A DNA stretch of 64,000 nucleotides from Lachnospiraceae bacterium G41 (GTDB lineage: Bacteria > Bacillota > Clostridia > Lachnospirales > Lachnospiraceae): assembly GCA_900100245.1 (NCBI GenBank), contig FNEU01000008.1, positions 1-64,000 on the forward strand, in the 5' to 3' direction. Position numbers and translations under genes: made by a program. Each line of letters begins with the position of its first letter. The stretch's first letter is position 1. Shown piece after piece: positions 44,608 through 54,911 of the stretch. The notes under the pieces were generated by a model. The model saw only the letters and a list, made by a program, of their open reading frames with translations, ran no database searches and had not been told where the DNA came from.

Positions 44608-46005
44608 TTAAAATGTAAATTTATCTGCGAAATATGCATCAAGGTCAGCGATTGCAACTCTCTCCTGTTCCATTGAATCGCGGAATCTGACTGTAACGCA
44701 GTTGTCGTTTTCGGAATCAAAATCGTATGTAATGCAGAAAGGAGTACCGATTTCGTCCTGTCTTCTGTATCTCTTGCCGATGTTTCCTCTGTCGTCGAAT
44801 TCACAGTTGTATTTCTTGGAAAGCTCTGTGAAGATTTTCTCTGCGCCCTCATTTAATTTCTTTGATAAAGGAAGCACGCCAATCTTAACAGGTGCAAGTG
44901 CAGGATGAAAACGCATTACGGTACGCATATCCGGAGCTTCTTTGGTGCCAAGGTTTTCTTCATCATAAGCTGCGCAAAGAAATGCAAGTACAACTCTGTC
45001 ACATCCGAGTGAAGGCTCAACAACATAAGGAATGTACTTTTCGTTCGTTTCATCATCAAAGTAAGACATATCCTGCTTTGATACTTCCTGATGCTGTGTT
45101 AAATCGTAATCTGTTCTGTCTGCGATACCCCAGAGTTCGCCCCAGCCGAACGGGAATAAGAACTCGATATCGGTAGTGCCCTTTGAATAGAAGCAGAGTT
45201 CTTCGGGATCATGATCACGAAGTCTCATTTCGTCTTCTTTGATGCCAAGGCTTAATAACCAGTCACGACAGAAGCCTCTCCAGTACTGGAACCAGTCAAG
45301 GTCTGTGCCGGGTTTGCAGAAGAATTCAAGTTCCATTTGTTCGAACTCTCTTGTTCTGAAGGTGAAGTTACCGGGTGTGATTTCATTTCTGAAAGACTTA
45401 CCAATCTGACCGATACCGAAAGGAACTTTCTTTCTGGATGTTCTCTGAACATTCTTAAAGTTAACGAAAATACCCTGAGCTGTTTCAGGTCTTAAATATA
45501 CGGTGTTCTTTGCATCCTCGGTTACACCTTGGAATGTCTTGAACATAAGGTTGAACTGTCTGATATCCGTAAAATCATGCTTACCGCAGGTAGGACAGGG
45601 AACGGCGTTATCTTTTATGAATGCCATCATTTCATCCTGTGAAAAAGCATCAATGGGCTTGGGTAATGTAATGCCTTTTTCTTCAGCGAAATCTTCAATG
45701 AGCTTGTCAGCTCTGAATCTTTCGTGGCACTGCTTACAATCCATTAAGGGATCGGAAAAACCTCCGAGATGGCCTGATGCAACCCATGTCTGAGGGTTCA
45801 TAAGAATGGCACAGTCAACACCTACATTGTAAGGGTTTTCCTGTACGAATTTCTGCCACCAAGCTTTTTTAACATTATTCTTAAGCTCTACGCCGAGGTT
45901 ACCGTAATCCCAGGTATTTGCAAGACCACCGTAAATTTCGGAGCCGGGATAAATAAATCCTCTGCCTTTAGCAAGAGCTACAATTTTGTCCATTGATTTT
46001 TCCAT
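44608..46005 (-). CDS. glyQS: Glycyl-tRNA synthetase, dimeric type
   Basis: Charges tRNA-Gly. The class II core is visible: [53 protein letters not shown] (motif 2 region) and the C-terminal anticodon domain with [21 protein letters not shown] in two blocks. Four cysteines around CKQCHERF and CPTCGKHDF suggest a zinc site. Length 465 fits. GGAGG precedes the ATG. No T-box leader is seen upstream. It follows recO and a microprotein. Confidence 0.96.
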   Translation of the reverse strand: MEKSMDKIVALAKGRGFIYPGSEIYGGLANTWDYGNLGVELKNNVKKAWWQKFVQENPYNVGVDCAILMNPQTWVASGHLGGFSDPLMDCKQCHERFRADKLIEDFAEEKGITLPKPIDAFSQDEMMAFIKDNAVPCPTCGKHDFTDIRQFNLMFKTFQGVTEDAKNTVYLRPETAQGIFVNFKNVQRTSRKKVPFGIGQIGKSFRNEITPGNFTFRTREFEQMELEFFCKPGTDLDWFQYWRGFCRDWLLSLGIKEDEMRLRDHDPEELCFYSKGTTDIEFLFPFGWGELWGIADRTDYDLTQHQEVSKQDMSYFDDETNEKYIPYVVEPSLGCDRVVLAFLCAAYDEENLGTKEAPDMRTVMRFHPALAPVKIGVLPLSKKLNEGAEKIFTELSKKYNCEFDDRGNIGKRYRRQDEIGTPFCITYDFDSENDNCVTVRFRDSMEQERVAIADLDAYFADKFTF

Positions 46006-46125
46006 TTCAATCCTCCGGTATAAATATTTATATTCTAATTTGCTTATTTTACTATCAAATATAGAATTAAAGCATTTAACAATTATACATATATGTTATT
46101 TTAATGTCAAAGAAAACTTGCTCGT

Positions 46126-46233
46126 TTATGTTAATGTAGCAATAATGCCAAAATGCACGAAACAAAATAATCCGAAAAGAGTGAGTATAATAAGGAGAAT
46201 TATTATAATATTTTTAATACTCGGTTTCTTCAT
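46126..46233 (-). CDS. 35-residue single-pass membrane microprotein
   Basis: ATG at 46233 is preceded by AAAGGAG at a good distance (AAAGGAGTTATATCAATG). The 35 residues begin MKKPSIKN, continue as a hydrophobic helix rich in Ile and Leu with one Cys (FGLFCFVHF) and end IIATLT. The positive N-terminus predicts an N-in or short signal-anchor topology. It lies between recO and glyQS in a 245-base gap otherwise without genes. No family is known to me. A strong ribosome binding site and a coherent membrane helix argue for coding. Confidence 0.6.
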   Translation of the reverse strand: MKKPSIKNIIIILLIILTLFGLFCFVHFGIIATLT

Positions 46234-46250
46234 TGATATAACTCCTTTAA

Positions 46251-46901
46251 TCAGTCAATCAATAATAAAGAAGTAAATTTCTTATCAAAAGTAAAATCCG
46301 ATACCTCTTTGGCAAACGATATCAGTTCATTTTCGCTATCCTCTGACAACTTAAAAGAAAAAACTTTGTTCACCGGAGATTCAATAATAAAGTTAATTGC
46401 CTTTACAACGCCGGGAGCATATCTCTTTTCATCGGGATAAGGAAGTTCGCCATTTAACTGAATGGCTTTAATCTCAAATACGGCCCTTGTAAACTTAAGC
46501 GAATGTATAGGATTTTCAAGCACTCTCACGCCCTGATATAAAAGACGTAAAAGATCCGCATCATCACTGTTTTCTCTTGAATAATAATCTGCTATTTCAA
46601 GAAAATACATTCCGTAATAAGCCATTGTTATATCAGAACGCATGCCTTCAAAATAATCATCTATAAAGGCTTCTCTTAACGAATAAGCACTGCGGCCGGC
46701 AAACAAAGTAAATCTTCCGAAAGCAAACGGATTGGTTGCTGCCGAAAGAATTGAGTTCTGTCTTCTCGCACCTTTGGCAAAGACGGAAATTTTACCTTTT
46801 TCTTTTGTCAGTATAACTACTCTTCTGTCGAATTCACCACTCGGTTCCTGTTTTATAACCATACCGGTCACAGACAAAAGATTATCAGATAAATTATTCA
46901 T
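46251..46901 (-). CDS. recO: DNA repair protein RecO
   Basis: Loads RecA on gapped DNA with RecR/RecF. The N-terminal OB-fold has VTGMVIKQEPSGEFDRRVVILTKEKGKI in two blocks and AKGARRQNS. The helical C-terminal domain shows MAYYGMYFLEIADYYSREN and LRLLY. Length 216 is at the short end, and the zinc-binding cysteines found in many RecO proteins are missing. It starts inside the end of era with GAGG upstream, so it is coupled. Confidence 0.92.
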   Translation of the reverse strand: MNNLSDNLLSVTGMVIKQEPSGEFDRRVVILTKEKGKISVFAKGARRQNSILSAATNPFAFGRFTLFAGRSAYSLREAFIDDYFEGMRSDITMAYYGMYFLEIADYYSRENSDDADLLRLLYQGVRVLENPIHSLKFTRAVFEIKAIQLNGELPYPDEKRYAPGVVKAINFIIESPVNKVFSFKLSEDSENELISFAKEVSDFTFDKKFTSLLLID

Positions 46902-47799
46902 CCTTGTCCTCAGATATAAATCCGAAATTCTTTAACAAAAACTCCGAGTCTCTCCAATTCTCTTTTGTTTTGACAAAAAGTTTTAAATTCACTTTTTTAT
47001 CAAGCATCTTTTCAATATCAATTCTGGCCATAGAGCCTATTTCTTTTATCTTCGATGCACCTTTGCCGATTATCATTCCCTTGTGAGTATCTCTCTCACA
47101 GATAATGCTTGCTTCGATTTCAACTACATTCTTGGAAAAGCTCATTGTCTCAATCACAACAGCGATTCCGTGAGGAATTTCATCACCTAAGCATCTTAAG
47201 CATTTTTCTCTTATAATCTCTGATACAATCTGTCTTTCAGGCTGATCGGTCAAAGTCTCGGGATCATAATAAAACGGTCCTTCGGGAATGAGTTTTTCAA
47301 GCACTTCAAGAAGCGTATCCATATTCTTGCCGTTCTTCGCAGATAAAGGAATTACATCGGCAAAATCCATCTGTTTTGAAAAGAGTTCAATCGCCTTAAA
47401 TACCTTTTCTTTTTCGTACTTGTCGGTCTTGGTAAGAACAAGTATTACGGGAATACTTACAGTACGCAAAAGAGAGAGGATGTTTTCATCCTGCTCTCCT
47501 ATTGACGGGTCTGCCTCTGTTAAATAGAGGCAGACGTCCGATTCATTAAATGTTCTTTTTGCTGCAGAAACCATGCTTTCACCGAGTTTGTTCTTCGCTT
47601 TGTGAAGTCCCGGAGTGTCTACAAATACCATCTGTACATTTCCCTTTGTATACACTGTAGAAATTCTGGTTCTGGTTGTCTGGGGTTTGCTGGAAGTAAT
47701 GGCTATTTTCTGACCGATGATTTTGTTCATCAATGTGCTTTTGCCCACATTCGGTCTTCCGATTATCGATACAAATCCCGATTTTGTTTTGTTATCCAT
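46894..47799 (-). CDS. era: GTPase Era
   Basis: Assembly GTPase for the 30S subunit, binding the 3' end of 16S rRNA. G1 is GRPNVGKSTLMNKI, G3 is DTPGLHKAKN, and G4 is LTKTDKYEK. The C-terminal KH domain includes KGMIIGKGASKIKEIG and KVNLKLFVKTKENWRD. Length 301 is standard. It overlaps recO by eight bases and follows the DUF4349 gene by 15 bases, with a weak ribosome binding site. Confidence 0.97.
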   Translation of the reverse strand: MDNKTKSGFVSIIGRPNVGKSTLMNKIIGQKIAITSSKPQTTRTRISTVYTKGNVQMVFVDTPGLHKAKNKLGESMVSAAKRTFNESDVCLYLTEADPSIGEQDENILSLLRTVSIPVILVLTKTDKYEKEKVFKAIELFSKQMDFADVIPLSAKNGKNMDTLLEVLEKLIPEGPFYYDPETLTDQPERQIVSEIIREKCLRCLGDEIPHGIAVVIETMSFSKNVVEIEASIICERDTHKGMIIGKGASKIKEIGSMARIDIEKMLDKKVNLKLFVKTKENWRDSEFLLKNFGFISEDKDE

Positions 47800-47814
47800 A
47801 TTTCTTTCTCGTAA

Positions 47815-48960
47815 TTATTTGTTTTCTTCTTTCTTAACTTCCGTCTGAGCGGGAGCTTTCTTTTCTGCCTCAACCTTTGCAGCAACAGTAGTTAATTTTT
47901 CGTTAGCAGCTTTTACATTATCCATCGTTTTTTTGCTGGGTTTTGATTTCTTTGTACAAACCTTTACGATGATAAGAACAATGATGAAGATAATAACTAC
48001 AGGAATTGCAAGGCAAATAAGTCCGCGAATGATGTAAGGAAGGTTGATGATTAGTCTGATAAAGAAATCTCTTGTATCAACAAGCACGTCCTTAATACTT
48101 GTAGCAAAGCCTTCTTTAAGTTCTTCACCGGGTGTCTTCTCTACTATTACGGTAGGTGTAAGAACCTTAACTTCGTTAATAGTAAAGTTTACTGTAGCAT
48201 AATCAACCAAATCGTCATAAACTCTTAATGAAGATTCCATTGATTCGATATTGTATCTTACTTCTGTAAGTCTCTGTGTAAGATATGTGATATCTTCTAT
48301 TGTCTCAGCTTTTTCAAGAAGAGCGAGAAGACTTTCCTGCTCTGCCTTGTACATTTCTTTTTTGCTTTCGGTATCAACGTAATTTAAGGTTACGTCTCTG
48401 GTAGAAGTAGTCTTCTGTGTTACATTTCCGATGCCTGAAACATCATTTACAAATCCGTCAAGTTCAGTGTCGGGAACACGAACGGTAATTGTAGCATATT
48501 TGCTCTGGCTTGAATTATTGTAAAGGCTTCCGTTATATGAATATTCGCTTTCGATATATCCGCCGATCGCATTAATCTTATTACGAAGGTTTGCAATGGT
48601 TTCATCAAAGCTTACTGTTTCGATTGTCATATCGACTGTCTTAATAAGTTTTCTGTTTTTTGCAACAGATGCATTGGCCTGAGTTTCTGTAATAGGTGTA
48701 GACATGTTGCCGACAGAATATCCGCCTTCATCGTAATACTCGGCTTCCTCAGGATAATAATCCACATCATCATATAAATCATAACCCCCAGTTGTGGCAG
48801 TCTCATAAAATGCATTCTTACCTTGTGCATAAGAATAATCATCGGCAGTAGCAGTTGTAGTAGCATAATTTGTACCGCTGTCACATGCAACCAGAGTGGA
48901 TGCAACCAAAATCATTGCTCCAATTAATGATAATTTACTGATCAATTCGTTTTTCTTCAT
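47815..48960 (-). CDS. DUF4349 lipoprotein
   Basis: The signal peptide ends in lipobox TLVAC (Cys26), followed by a Tyr/Asp-rich linker. The DUF4349 domain starts at KTVDMTIETVSFDETI and includes NAIGGYIESEY, ITVRVPDTELDGFVND and the coiled coil KAEQESLLALLEKAETIEDI with LTQRLTEVRYNIES. One C-terminal membrane helix (about 305-340) and a Lys-rich tail follow. Both ends are therefore membrane-attached. Function is unknown. GGAGG precedes the ATG. Confidence 0.85.
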   Translation of the reverse strand: MKKNELISKLSLIGAMILVASTLVACDSGTNYATTTATADDYSYAQGKNAFYETATTGGYDLYDDVDYYPEEAEYYDEGGYSVGNMSTPITETQANASVAKNRKLIKTVDMTIETVSFDETIANLRNKINAIGGYIESEYSYNGSLYNNSSQSKYATITVRVPDTELDGFVNDVSGIGNVTQKTTSTRDVTLNYVDTESKKEMYKAEQESLLALLEKAETIEDITYLTQRLTEVRYNIESMESSLRVYDDLVDYATVNFTINEVKVLTPTVIVEKTPGEELKEGFATSIKDVLVDTRDFFIRLIINLPYIIRGLICLAIPVVIIFIIVLIIVKVCTKKSKPSKKTMDNVKAANEKLTTVAAKVEAEKKAPAQTEVKKEENK

Positions 48961-49061
48961 AATCTTTTCCTCCGTTAATTAAGCAAAATCTCCTGCTTTT
49001 TTTAATCATTTGATAAATACACGAAACAAAAACTTATATTTATGGAAAATTTTCTAAAAAA

Positions 49062-51977
49062 TTACACAAGATTTAAAACTTTGTCAAACAAAGCTTCATT
49101 TTCTTTTATTTTACCCTCTGCTCCGACAACACAGATATATTCTTTTTCGAACGCTGCTTTAATCCTTTCGGCAAGACTTCTTATATCTTCCATACTGCAG
49201 GATAAAATCTCATCTCTGGTTTTCTGCCTGTCTTTTTCTTCAACTCCGGTCATATAATATACAAGATTTGCTTTGCCTTCACCCGACGCGGTCTGAGGAA
49301 CATCTATATCTGAAATTGCACCGATTATAAACTGATTCATCTGTCTGTCGCTGCACTCAAAGTTTTCAACATAATCGGCAAGTTCTCTGTAAATACGAAG
49401 AGTATTGTTTATATGAGGGTCCCTATAAGAAACAATCGAGCAAAGTCCGGACATGGTGAAGTTTGCAAAACATCCGTACGCTCCGCCTTCAACTCTGACA
49501 TTATTCCAGAGATAATCATATGCCATAATTGTTCTTAATACATTAAATGCGCCCGAATATTTATATCCCTTTGATATATACTCACCGGCCATTGCAACAA
49601 ACTGTACCTGACCCGGGAATATAAATGCTTCGTTTCCTTCATTGCAGTCAACTTCTATCTTACTCTTTTCGATATCCAAAGTATAAAGACTGTCTATGAA
49701 TAAAGAGAGTTCGTCATCAAGTTCATTCTGCTTATCCGAAGGTGATGTAAGATTTATAAAGAGATTCTCTTTTCTTAAAATCATCGGTAAAAGAATTTTG
49801 AATTCTTTTATGATCTTATCTGTCGAATTTTCTTTGTCTTTCTCAAGCTCCGATATGAATTTAACCGCATCCATACCGATTGAAATATCGTTTATTTTGA
49901 ACATCTTGTCAAAATAGGAGGTAGCTCTGGTAAGTGCCACAGTATGAGGCGAAGAAATAAGCATGCTCTCGCCCTGTGAACGAAGCTCAGACAAATACTC
50001 TCCGATTTTTTCCTTATCGTCTAGAATACTGTTAAACAAAACATCTGATAAAAGTTCAAATACCTTCTTTTTATTCTCATAAAGGAACTTGATATTTATC
50101 TCAAAGAATGATTTCATTTCACCTGTTTTAATATTCCTGCAGGTGTTAAATGACATGTTCATTCCGCCTGTATTAAGCTTTATCTCATTAGACAAATCGC
50201 CGTAATTTAAATTTTTCGTATCGAGTCTTGCAAGCATATTGGCAAGAAGCGGCATATATCTTATATGCTCGATAGAAATCGAATTAACATCAAAAAGAAG
50301 TGTCAGATAAGCAATGCCTGATGTGAATATATCCTGCTTAAGATATTTTACACCGTTTAACTCATAAAGCTTGTTTCTGTCAGGCTTTGTTTCTTTCTTA
50401 ATGTCGGATACCTTTAATAGCTTTATCTTTTCAAGATCCTCTTTTTTATCAGGTGTCTTCTGATATTCCTTTAAAGCCTTTGTATCTTCTACAATCTTGT
50501 CTATCTCTTCGGCAGAAAGGCTGTCTTTCTTTTCTTTTAGGGTTTGTGCCAGTTCACTCTCCTTTTTAAGAGTGAGTCCCTTAACAGGTACACCCATGCA
50601 AAAGATGCAGTGATTGTTATCAAGAAAGTATTTTTTCAGGAGTTTTTCAAAATAGTCGGTATTAACGGCTTCTTTTAATTTCTTATAAACCTCAAGGCTT
50701 TCCATATGGTGAAGCGCGAGATTATCATCATAAAGCCATGATTCAAGCAAATCGAGGCCGAAAGCAAGGCCCTTTGGAATTCGTCCAAAATCTGCTTCTC
50801 TGTATTTAAATTCTTCTCTTACAAGAAATGCAAGAAGTGTTTTCTTATCAAAGCCTTCGCGAACAGTTCTTTCAAGTTCATCTTTGATAATGCTTAAGAA
50901 CTTTTCTTTATCTTCGCTGTTGGCACCCTTGGCATAAAAGCCGAAGAGGTTTTGTTTAATGGAGCAGTCGCTTGAAGCATATACTTCATCACCGATTCCT
51001 GCGTCAAGCAAAGACTTTCTTAAAGGTGCTGCGGGATTTCCGCTGAAAGCATATTCAAAAGCTCTTAAAACAATCGGAAGTTCTCTGTCCGAATAATCAG
51101 AAAAACAGTATGTAAGATTAAGATATGTTTTATCCCTGTCATCTTCGTTTTCAGTCAAAGGATATTCGATAACTGCTTCTCTTCTTTCGTCGAAAGGCTT
51201 TTGTGTGGCAATTTCCGAAGTTACTTCAATTTTCTCATATTTTGATAAATATTCTTTGTCTATATAATCAAGTCTTTCAGCCATATCGCAGTTTCCGTAG
51301 AGGAAAATATAGCTGTTTGAAGGATGATAATATTTCGAATGAAAATCTAAAAAATCATCGTAAGTCAAATCAGGAATTACGTCGGGATCTCCGCCCGATT
51401 CAACACCATAAGGAGTATCGGGGAAAATTGAATTCATTATCTGACGTTCAACTATATCGTCGGGGTCTGAAAAAGCACCCTTCATCTCAGAATAAACAAC
51501 GCCGTTTATTTTAAGATCGTCGTCTGCATTTTCAAGCTCGTAATGCCAGCCTTCCTGTCTGAATATCTTTTCTTCTTTGTAAATGTTTGGATGAAAGACA
51601 GCATCAAGATATACATCCATCAGATTTTTAAAATCAAAATCATTTAAACTTGCCACGGGATAAACCGTTTTATCGGGATAAGTCATGGCATTTAAGAATG
51701 TATTAAGACTGCCCTTGCAAAGCTCGACGAACGGGTCTTTTATGGGGTATTTGTCGCTTCCGCAAAGCACGGTATGCTCAACAATATGAGCAACACCCGT
51801 CGAATCCTTGGGAGGTGTTCTGAAACCGATATAAAAGACTTTATTCTCTTCATCGTTGGGCATTAATACGACTCTTGCACCGGTCTTTTTATGTGTGAGA
51901 ACATATGCATCACTGTTTATATCTTTTAGGAATTTATGCTCTTTTATCTCGTAACTTTGAAGTTCTTCAAGATTCAT
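49062..51977 (-). CDS. M16 family metallopeptidase, presequence-protease-like
   Basis: Large peptide-degrading zinc protease. The inverted zinc motif HIVEH (His64, Glu67, His68) is in GVAHIVEHTVLCGSDKYPIKD. CKGSLNTFLNAMTYPDKTVYP is a PreP/insulinase-group signature. Four M16 halves in one 971-residue chain fit this subfamily; RVEGGAYGCFANF in the C-terminal half matches the substrate-binding R-Y region. No signal peptide is seen, so it is cytoplasmic. AAAGGAG precedes the ATG, and an upstream terminator separates it from the EAL gene. Confidence 0.92.
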   Translation of the reverse strand: MNLEELQSYEIKEHKFLKDINSDAYVLTHKKTGARVVLMPNDEENKVFYIGFRTPPKDSTGVAHIVEHTVLCGSDKYPIKDPFVELCKGSLNTFLNAMTYPDKTVYPVASLNDFDFKNLMDVYLDAVFHPNIYKEEKIFRQEGWHYELENADDDLKINGVVYSEMKGAFSDPDDIVERQIMNSIFPDTPYGVESGGDPDVIPDLTYDDFLDFHSKYYHPSNSYIFLYGNCDMAERLDYIDKEYLSKYEKIEVTSEIATQKPFDERREAVIEYPLTENEDDRDKTYLNLTYCFSDYSDRELPIVLRAFEYAFSGNPAAPLRKSLLDAGIGDEVYASSDCSIKQNLFGFYAKGANSEDKEKFLSIIKDELERTVREGFDKKTLLAFLVREEFKYREADFGRIPKGLAFGLDLLESWLYDDNLALHHMESLEVYKKLKEAVNTDYFEKLLKKYFLDNNHCIFCMGVPVKGLTLKKESELAQTLKEKKDSLSAEEIDKIVEDTKALKEYQKTPDKKEDLEKIKLLKVSDIKKETKPDRNKLYELNGVKYLKQDIFTSGIAYLTLLFDVNSISIEHIRYMPLLANMLARLDTKNLNYGDLSNEIKLNTGGMNMSFNTCRNIKTGEMKSFFEINIKFLYENKKKVFELLSDVLFNSILDDKEKIGEYLSELRSQGESMLISSPHTVALTRATSYFDKMFKINDISIGMDAVKFISELEKDKENSTDKIIKEFKILLPMILRKENLFINLTSPSDKQNELDDELSLFIDSLYTLDIEKSKIEVDCNEGNEAFIFPGQVQFVAMAGEYISKGYKYSGAFNVLRTIMAYDYLWNNVRVEGGAYGCFANFTMSGLCSIVSYRDPHINNTLRIYRELADYVENFECSDRQMNQFIIGAISDIDVPQTASGEGKANLVYYMTGVEEKDRQKTRDEILSCSMEDIRSLAERIKAAFEKEYICVVGAEGKIKENEALFDKVLNLV

Positions 51978-51998
51978 TAATCGTTCTCCTTTAAAAAG

Positions 51999-52018
51999 CG
52001 GAGAGATTGCTCTCTCCG
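51999..52018 (-). terminator. Terminator after the EAL gene
   Basis: CGGAGAGA pairs with TCTCTCCG around TTGC. On the minus strand it is followed by CTTTTTAAA, 34 bases past the EAL-gene stop and just before the M16 ribosome binding site. Confidence 0.85.
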
Positions 52019-52052
52019 TATTTTATTTGGGTATCTAAAAATTTAAATTATT

Positions 52053-54851
52053 TTACATGACATTAGTGTCAAGTTCTTTACAGTATTTGGGGATATATAC
52101 ATAAATATTTTCAAACAGCTTAGAAGCCGTAGCCATATACTGATACGATCCCTCTTCGGTCTCAATCTTCTTGTTGTAGAATTCGGTGTCAGTAACAATC
52201 TTCTGGAATACGGGAACATCGTACTGGTTAACAGGATCGGGTGAATTTGCAAGGTCTGCATAAATGTTACCGCCGGTAATCTCAAGTCTGCCCTTCATAC
52301 CACCAAGGCTCACAGGATTAGCAGCAAGTAAAACAACCTTATGAACACCGTTTTGGATTCTCGTCATACCATAGCCGTGATATGTTCCGATACCGCCGAC
52401 CTCAGAACCTTCGACATAAACGAATACCTGCTCTGCGGAGCTTCTTATATCCATATCACCGTCTAACGAACCGATACCCATACCGCTCATAGAATGTACG
52501 TTACAGGAAACAAATCCGGAATTGATATAAATACGTCCCTTACCATACTGGAGAACACCGATACCTGTTGCACGGCTGCCGGAAGCCTCAAGCTCAATAT
52601 CGGCACTTGTATTGATTTCTACCCTGCCTTCCATCGAACCGATACCGACAGCGTCGGCACCCGATGCGGAAATAGCTACATGGGACTGATTGACAATAAT
52701 CTGAGTAAATCCGTTAATAGAACCGATTCCGACTACCTTTGAACCGTTTACGATAATTTCTACATTACCGGAATCAAGTTTAATCTTTGAATTCTCATCG
52801 GCTAATGCACCACCGATGGCAAATGCCTGGTCGGAGTTTGCTTCGATACGAAGTGTTCCGGTTCCTTCGAAACTGATATCGCCGTAAGGCGTCTTTTCAT
52901 CGGAGCCCGTACCGATACCGATACCGTTGTTGTGGTCAACTCTTATTGTAAGATTGCCTTTGCCCTGAATATTGAGTCTCGATGATACGGGAACTTTGAT
53001 ACCTTCGTAAGAGAATATGTTGTTTCCTTCAAGTGTAAGCGTAACAAACGAATTCTCGCCGATTTCAATCGTAGGATTGTTTCTGCCTCGAATATTAACG
53101 TCCTTAAGATTGATGATGGTTTCGATATTATCGGGAACCTTAATGCACATATTAACTTCTTTTTTGCTCTTAAGTCCGACAAGATTAACCGAAGGCTGTT
53201 CGATAATAATCTGCGAATAAAAATCGAGAGCAAGATTGATAAGAGAAACCGTCTCGAAATTGCCGGGTGTATAGGATTTGTTTTCAAGAGCAAGCTTGGC
53301 GAGCTTAAGGTTAATAGCCATAATCTCGTCTTCTATTTCTGCGGATATCGAATCGGCGATTACACTGTTGGGACGTCCGGTATAGAAGCCCTGAATCAAA
53401 TGACATCCGAGCTGGATAACCATCTGAAGTTCATCGGGTGTTTCAACACCTTCAGCAAGAATCTTCATACCGTGATTGTTACCAAACGAAATCGTATTGG
53501 ATACAATCTGCTGTTTTCTTGAGTCTGTATCGATACCCATGATGATGGAATGGTCGATTTTAATATAATGCGGTGAGTTGTTAAGAAGAGTTGACGCATT
53601 CGAATAACCTGTACCGTAATCGTCGAGAGCGAGTTCACAGCCTGACTTCTTCATGTACTTGTGTACGGTCTCGCATGAATCTTCTGACTGCATACCATTT
53701 TCTGTAATCTCTATAACGAGGTTTTTCATAACGTCCTTGTACTGAACGTACAAATCGTTGAATTCGTCTTCTTTTATGATAACAGTGGGAATTGAATTGA
53801 TGAAGAGTTTGCGGTTTTCAAATATCGACGCATTCTCGTTCATAATCTTTAATACGTTGAAGAATGTATAATGTTCAACCTCATAAAGTCTGTCGTTTCT
53901 TTCTGCCATTTCAAGAACGTCAACAGGTGAGAAACCGATTTCCTTGTTGGTTCTCATCAATGCTTCATACGCATAAATCTTACCTGTTTTGGCAGATACG
54001 ATGGGCTGGAAATTATACTGAAGTTCATTACCGTCAAGAATCTTTTTGATTTTGTCGTTTCTTAAATATTCTGTCTCCTGACGCTTAAGAGCATCCTGCG
54101 AGAAGTAATGAGGCTCGCTCTTTGAGAACATGGATGCTTCCATTGCGGCGAAACCTGCATAGGTTAATAGATCGTCATAGATTTTACCCTGACTTGATGA
54201 TGCATAACCACAGTAAACACAGAAGTTTTCGGATGATGGCAAGTGAAGGAGAATCGCATTGATTTCATCCATGAGATTTTTATGATATGTCTGAATATCC
54301 TTTAACTCAACCTCATTGGTCATAACCAGAAATTCATGTCCGGATTTACAGCCGAGTGTTACAAATCTTTCACCCATTCTTTTCTGATACATCTTAAATA
54401 CATCGCCGATTTCAGCTTTGATGTCTGCGGCTTTCTGGGAGCCTACGAAATGACGGAGATGTTCAAGACCTTCAATTTCAAAAACAGCCAGATAAACATC
54501 GGACATAGAAATAGCAAGCTGCTGTATGGCTTTATCAGAAAACGTATCAAGATAAAGCAGACCTGTTTCAGGATCTACATCAGCCGAATCCGTAATATTT
54601 AAGAAAATGGGTAAATCTTCTCTCTGAAAGGCCTTTACCATCTTAAAAGCAATGAAAAGACCGAATAAAAAGAAACCTGCGCCTAAAAAGAAATATGCAA
54701 GCGCAAACCAAGTGAAACTGGCAAAAGTGTATATATAATACGCGCCTACCGCGAATAAAAGAAAGGCAAGCACTATAAAAATATTCTCAATAATGAGAAA
54801 ATAACGTATTTTTTTATATCCGCTGACCTTCTTGTCCTGCTCTAATTCCAT
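52053..54851 (-). CDS. EAL c-di-GMP phosphodiesterase with degenerate GGDEF and C-terminal beta-helix
   Basis: Two membrane helices (about 17-70) lead to a GGDEF-like domain whose signature reads SGHEF, so cyclase activity is unlikely. The EAL domain (about 265-505) keeps EAL (296-298), ITE near 383, LDDYGTGYS, IKIDH, LAEGVET and QGF, so phosphodiesterase activity is likely. From about 565 to 860 a parallel beta-helix-like repeat follows, with many GIGIGT, GIGSIN and GIGSME turns, like carbohydrate-binding or adhesin modules. With two helices, this region should be cytoplasmic, which is odd. Length is 932. Confidence 0.85.
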   Translation of the reverse strand: MELEQDKKVSGYKKIRYFLIIENIFIVLAFLLFAVGAYYIYTFASFTWFALAYFFLGAGFFLFGLFIAFKMVKAFQREDLPIFLNITDSADVDPETGLLYLDTFSDKAIQQLAISMSDVYLAVFEIEGLEHLRHFVGSQKAADIKAEIGDVFKMYQKRMGERFVTLGCKSGHEFLVMTNEVELKDIQTYHKNLMDEINAILLHLPSSENFCVYCGYASSSQGKIYDDLLTYAGFAAMEASMFSKSEPHYFSQDALKRQETEYLRNDKIKKILDGNELQYNFQPIVSAKTGKIYAYEALMRTNKEIGFSPVDVLEMAERNDRLYEVEHYTFFNVLKIMNENASIFENRKLFINSIPTVIIKEDEFNDLYVQYKDVMKNLVIEITENGMQSEDSCETVHKYMKKSGCELALDDYGTGYSNASTLLNNSPHYIKIDHSIIMGIDTDSRKQQIVSNTISFGNNHGMKILAEGVETPDELQMVIQLGCHLIQGFYTGRPNSVIADSISAEIEDEIMAINLKLAKLALENKSYTPGNFETVSLINLALDFYSQIIIEQPSVNLVGLKSKKEVNMCIKVPDNIETIINLKDVNIRGRNNPTIEIGENSFVTLTLEGNNIFSYEGIKVPVSSRLNIQGKGNLTIRVDHNNGIGIGTGSDEKTPYGDISFEGTGTLRIEANSDQAFAIGGALADENSKIKLDSGNVEIIVNGSKVVGIGSINGFTQIIVNQSHVAISASGADAVGIGSMEGRVEINTSADIELEASGSRATGIGVLQYGKGRIYINSGFVSCNVHSMSGMGIGSLDGDMDIRSSAEQVFVYVEGSEVGGIGTYHGYGMTRIQNGVHKVVLLAANPVSLGGMKGRLEITGGNIYADLANSPDPVNQYDVPVFQKIVTDTEFYNKKIETEEGSYQYMATASKLFENIYVYIPKYCKELDTNVM

Positions 54852-54881
54852 ATATTTTCATTCCCCATAATTTGATATTTT

Positions 54882-54910
54882 ATTATACCAAAACTACGAG
54901 AAAAACACAA
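54882..54910 (-). promoter_or_regulatory. Promoter of the EAL gene
   Basis: TTGTGT (54905-54910) and a perfect TATAAT (54882-54887) are 17 bases apart on the minus strand, immediately after the stop of the upstream gene. Confidence 0.65.
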
Positions 54911-54911
54911 G

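Noticed and set aside
46006-46125. T-box leader for glyQS
   Set aside because: No specifier stem or TGGTACCGCG-like antiterminator box is visible.
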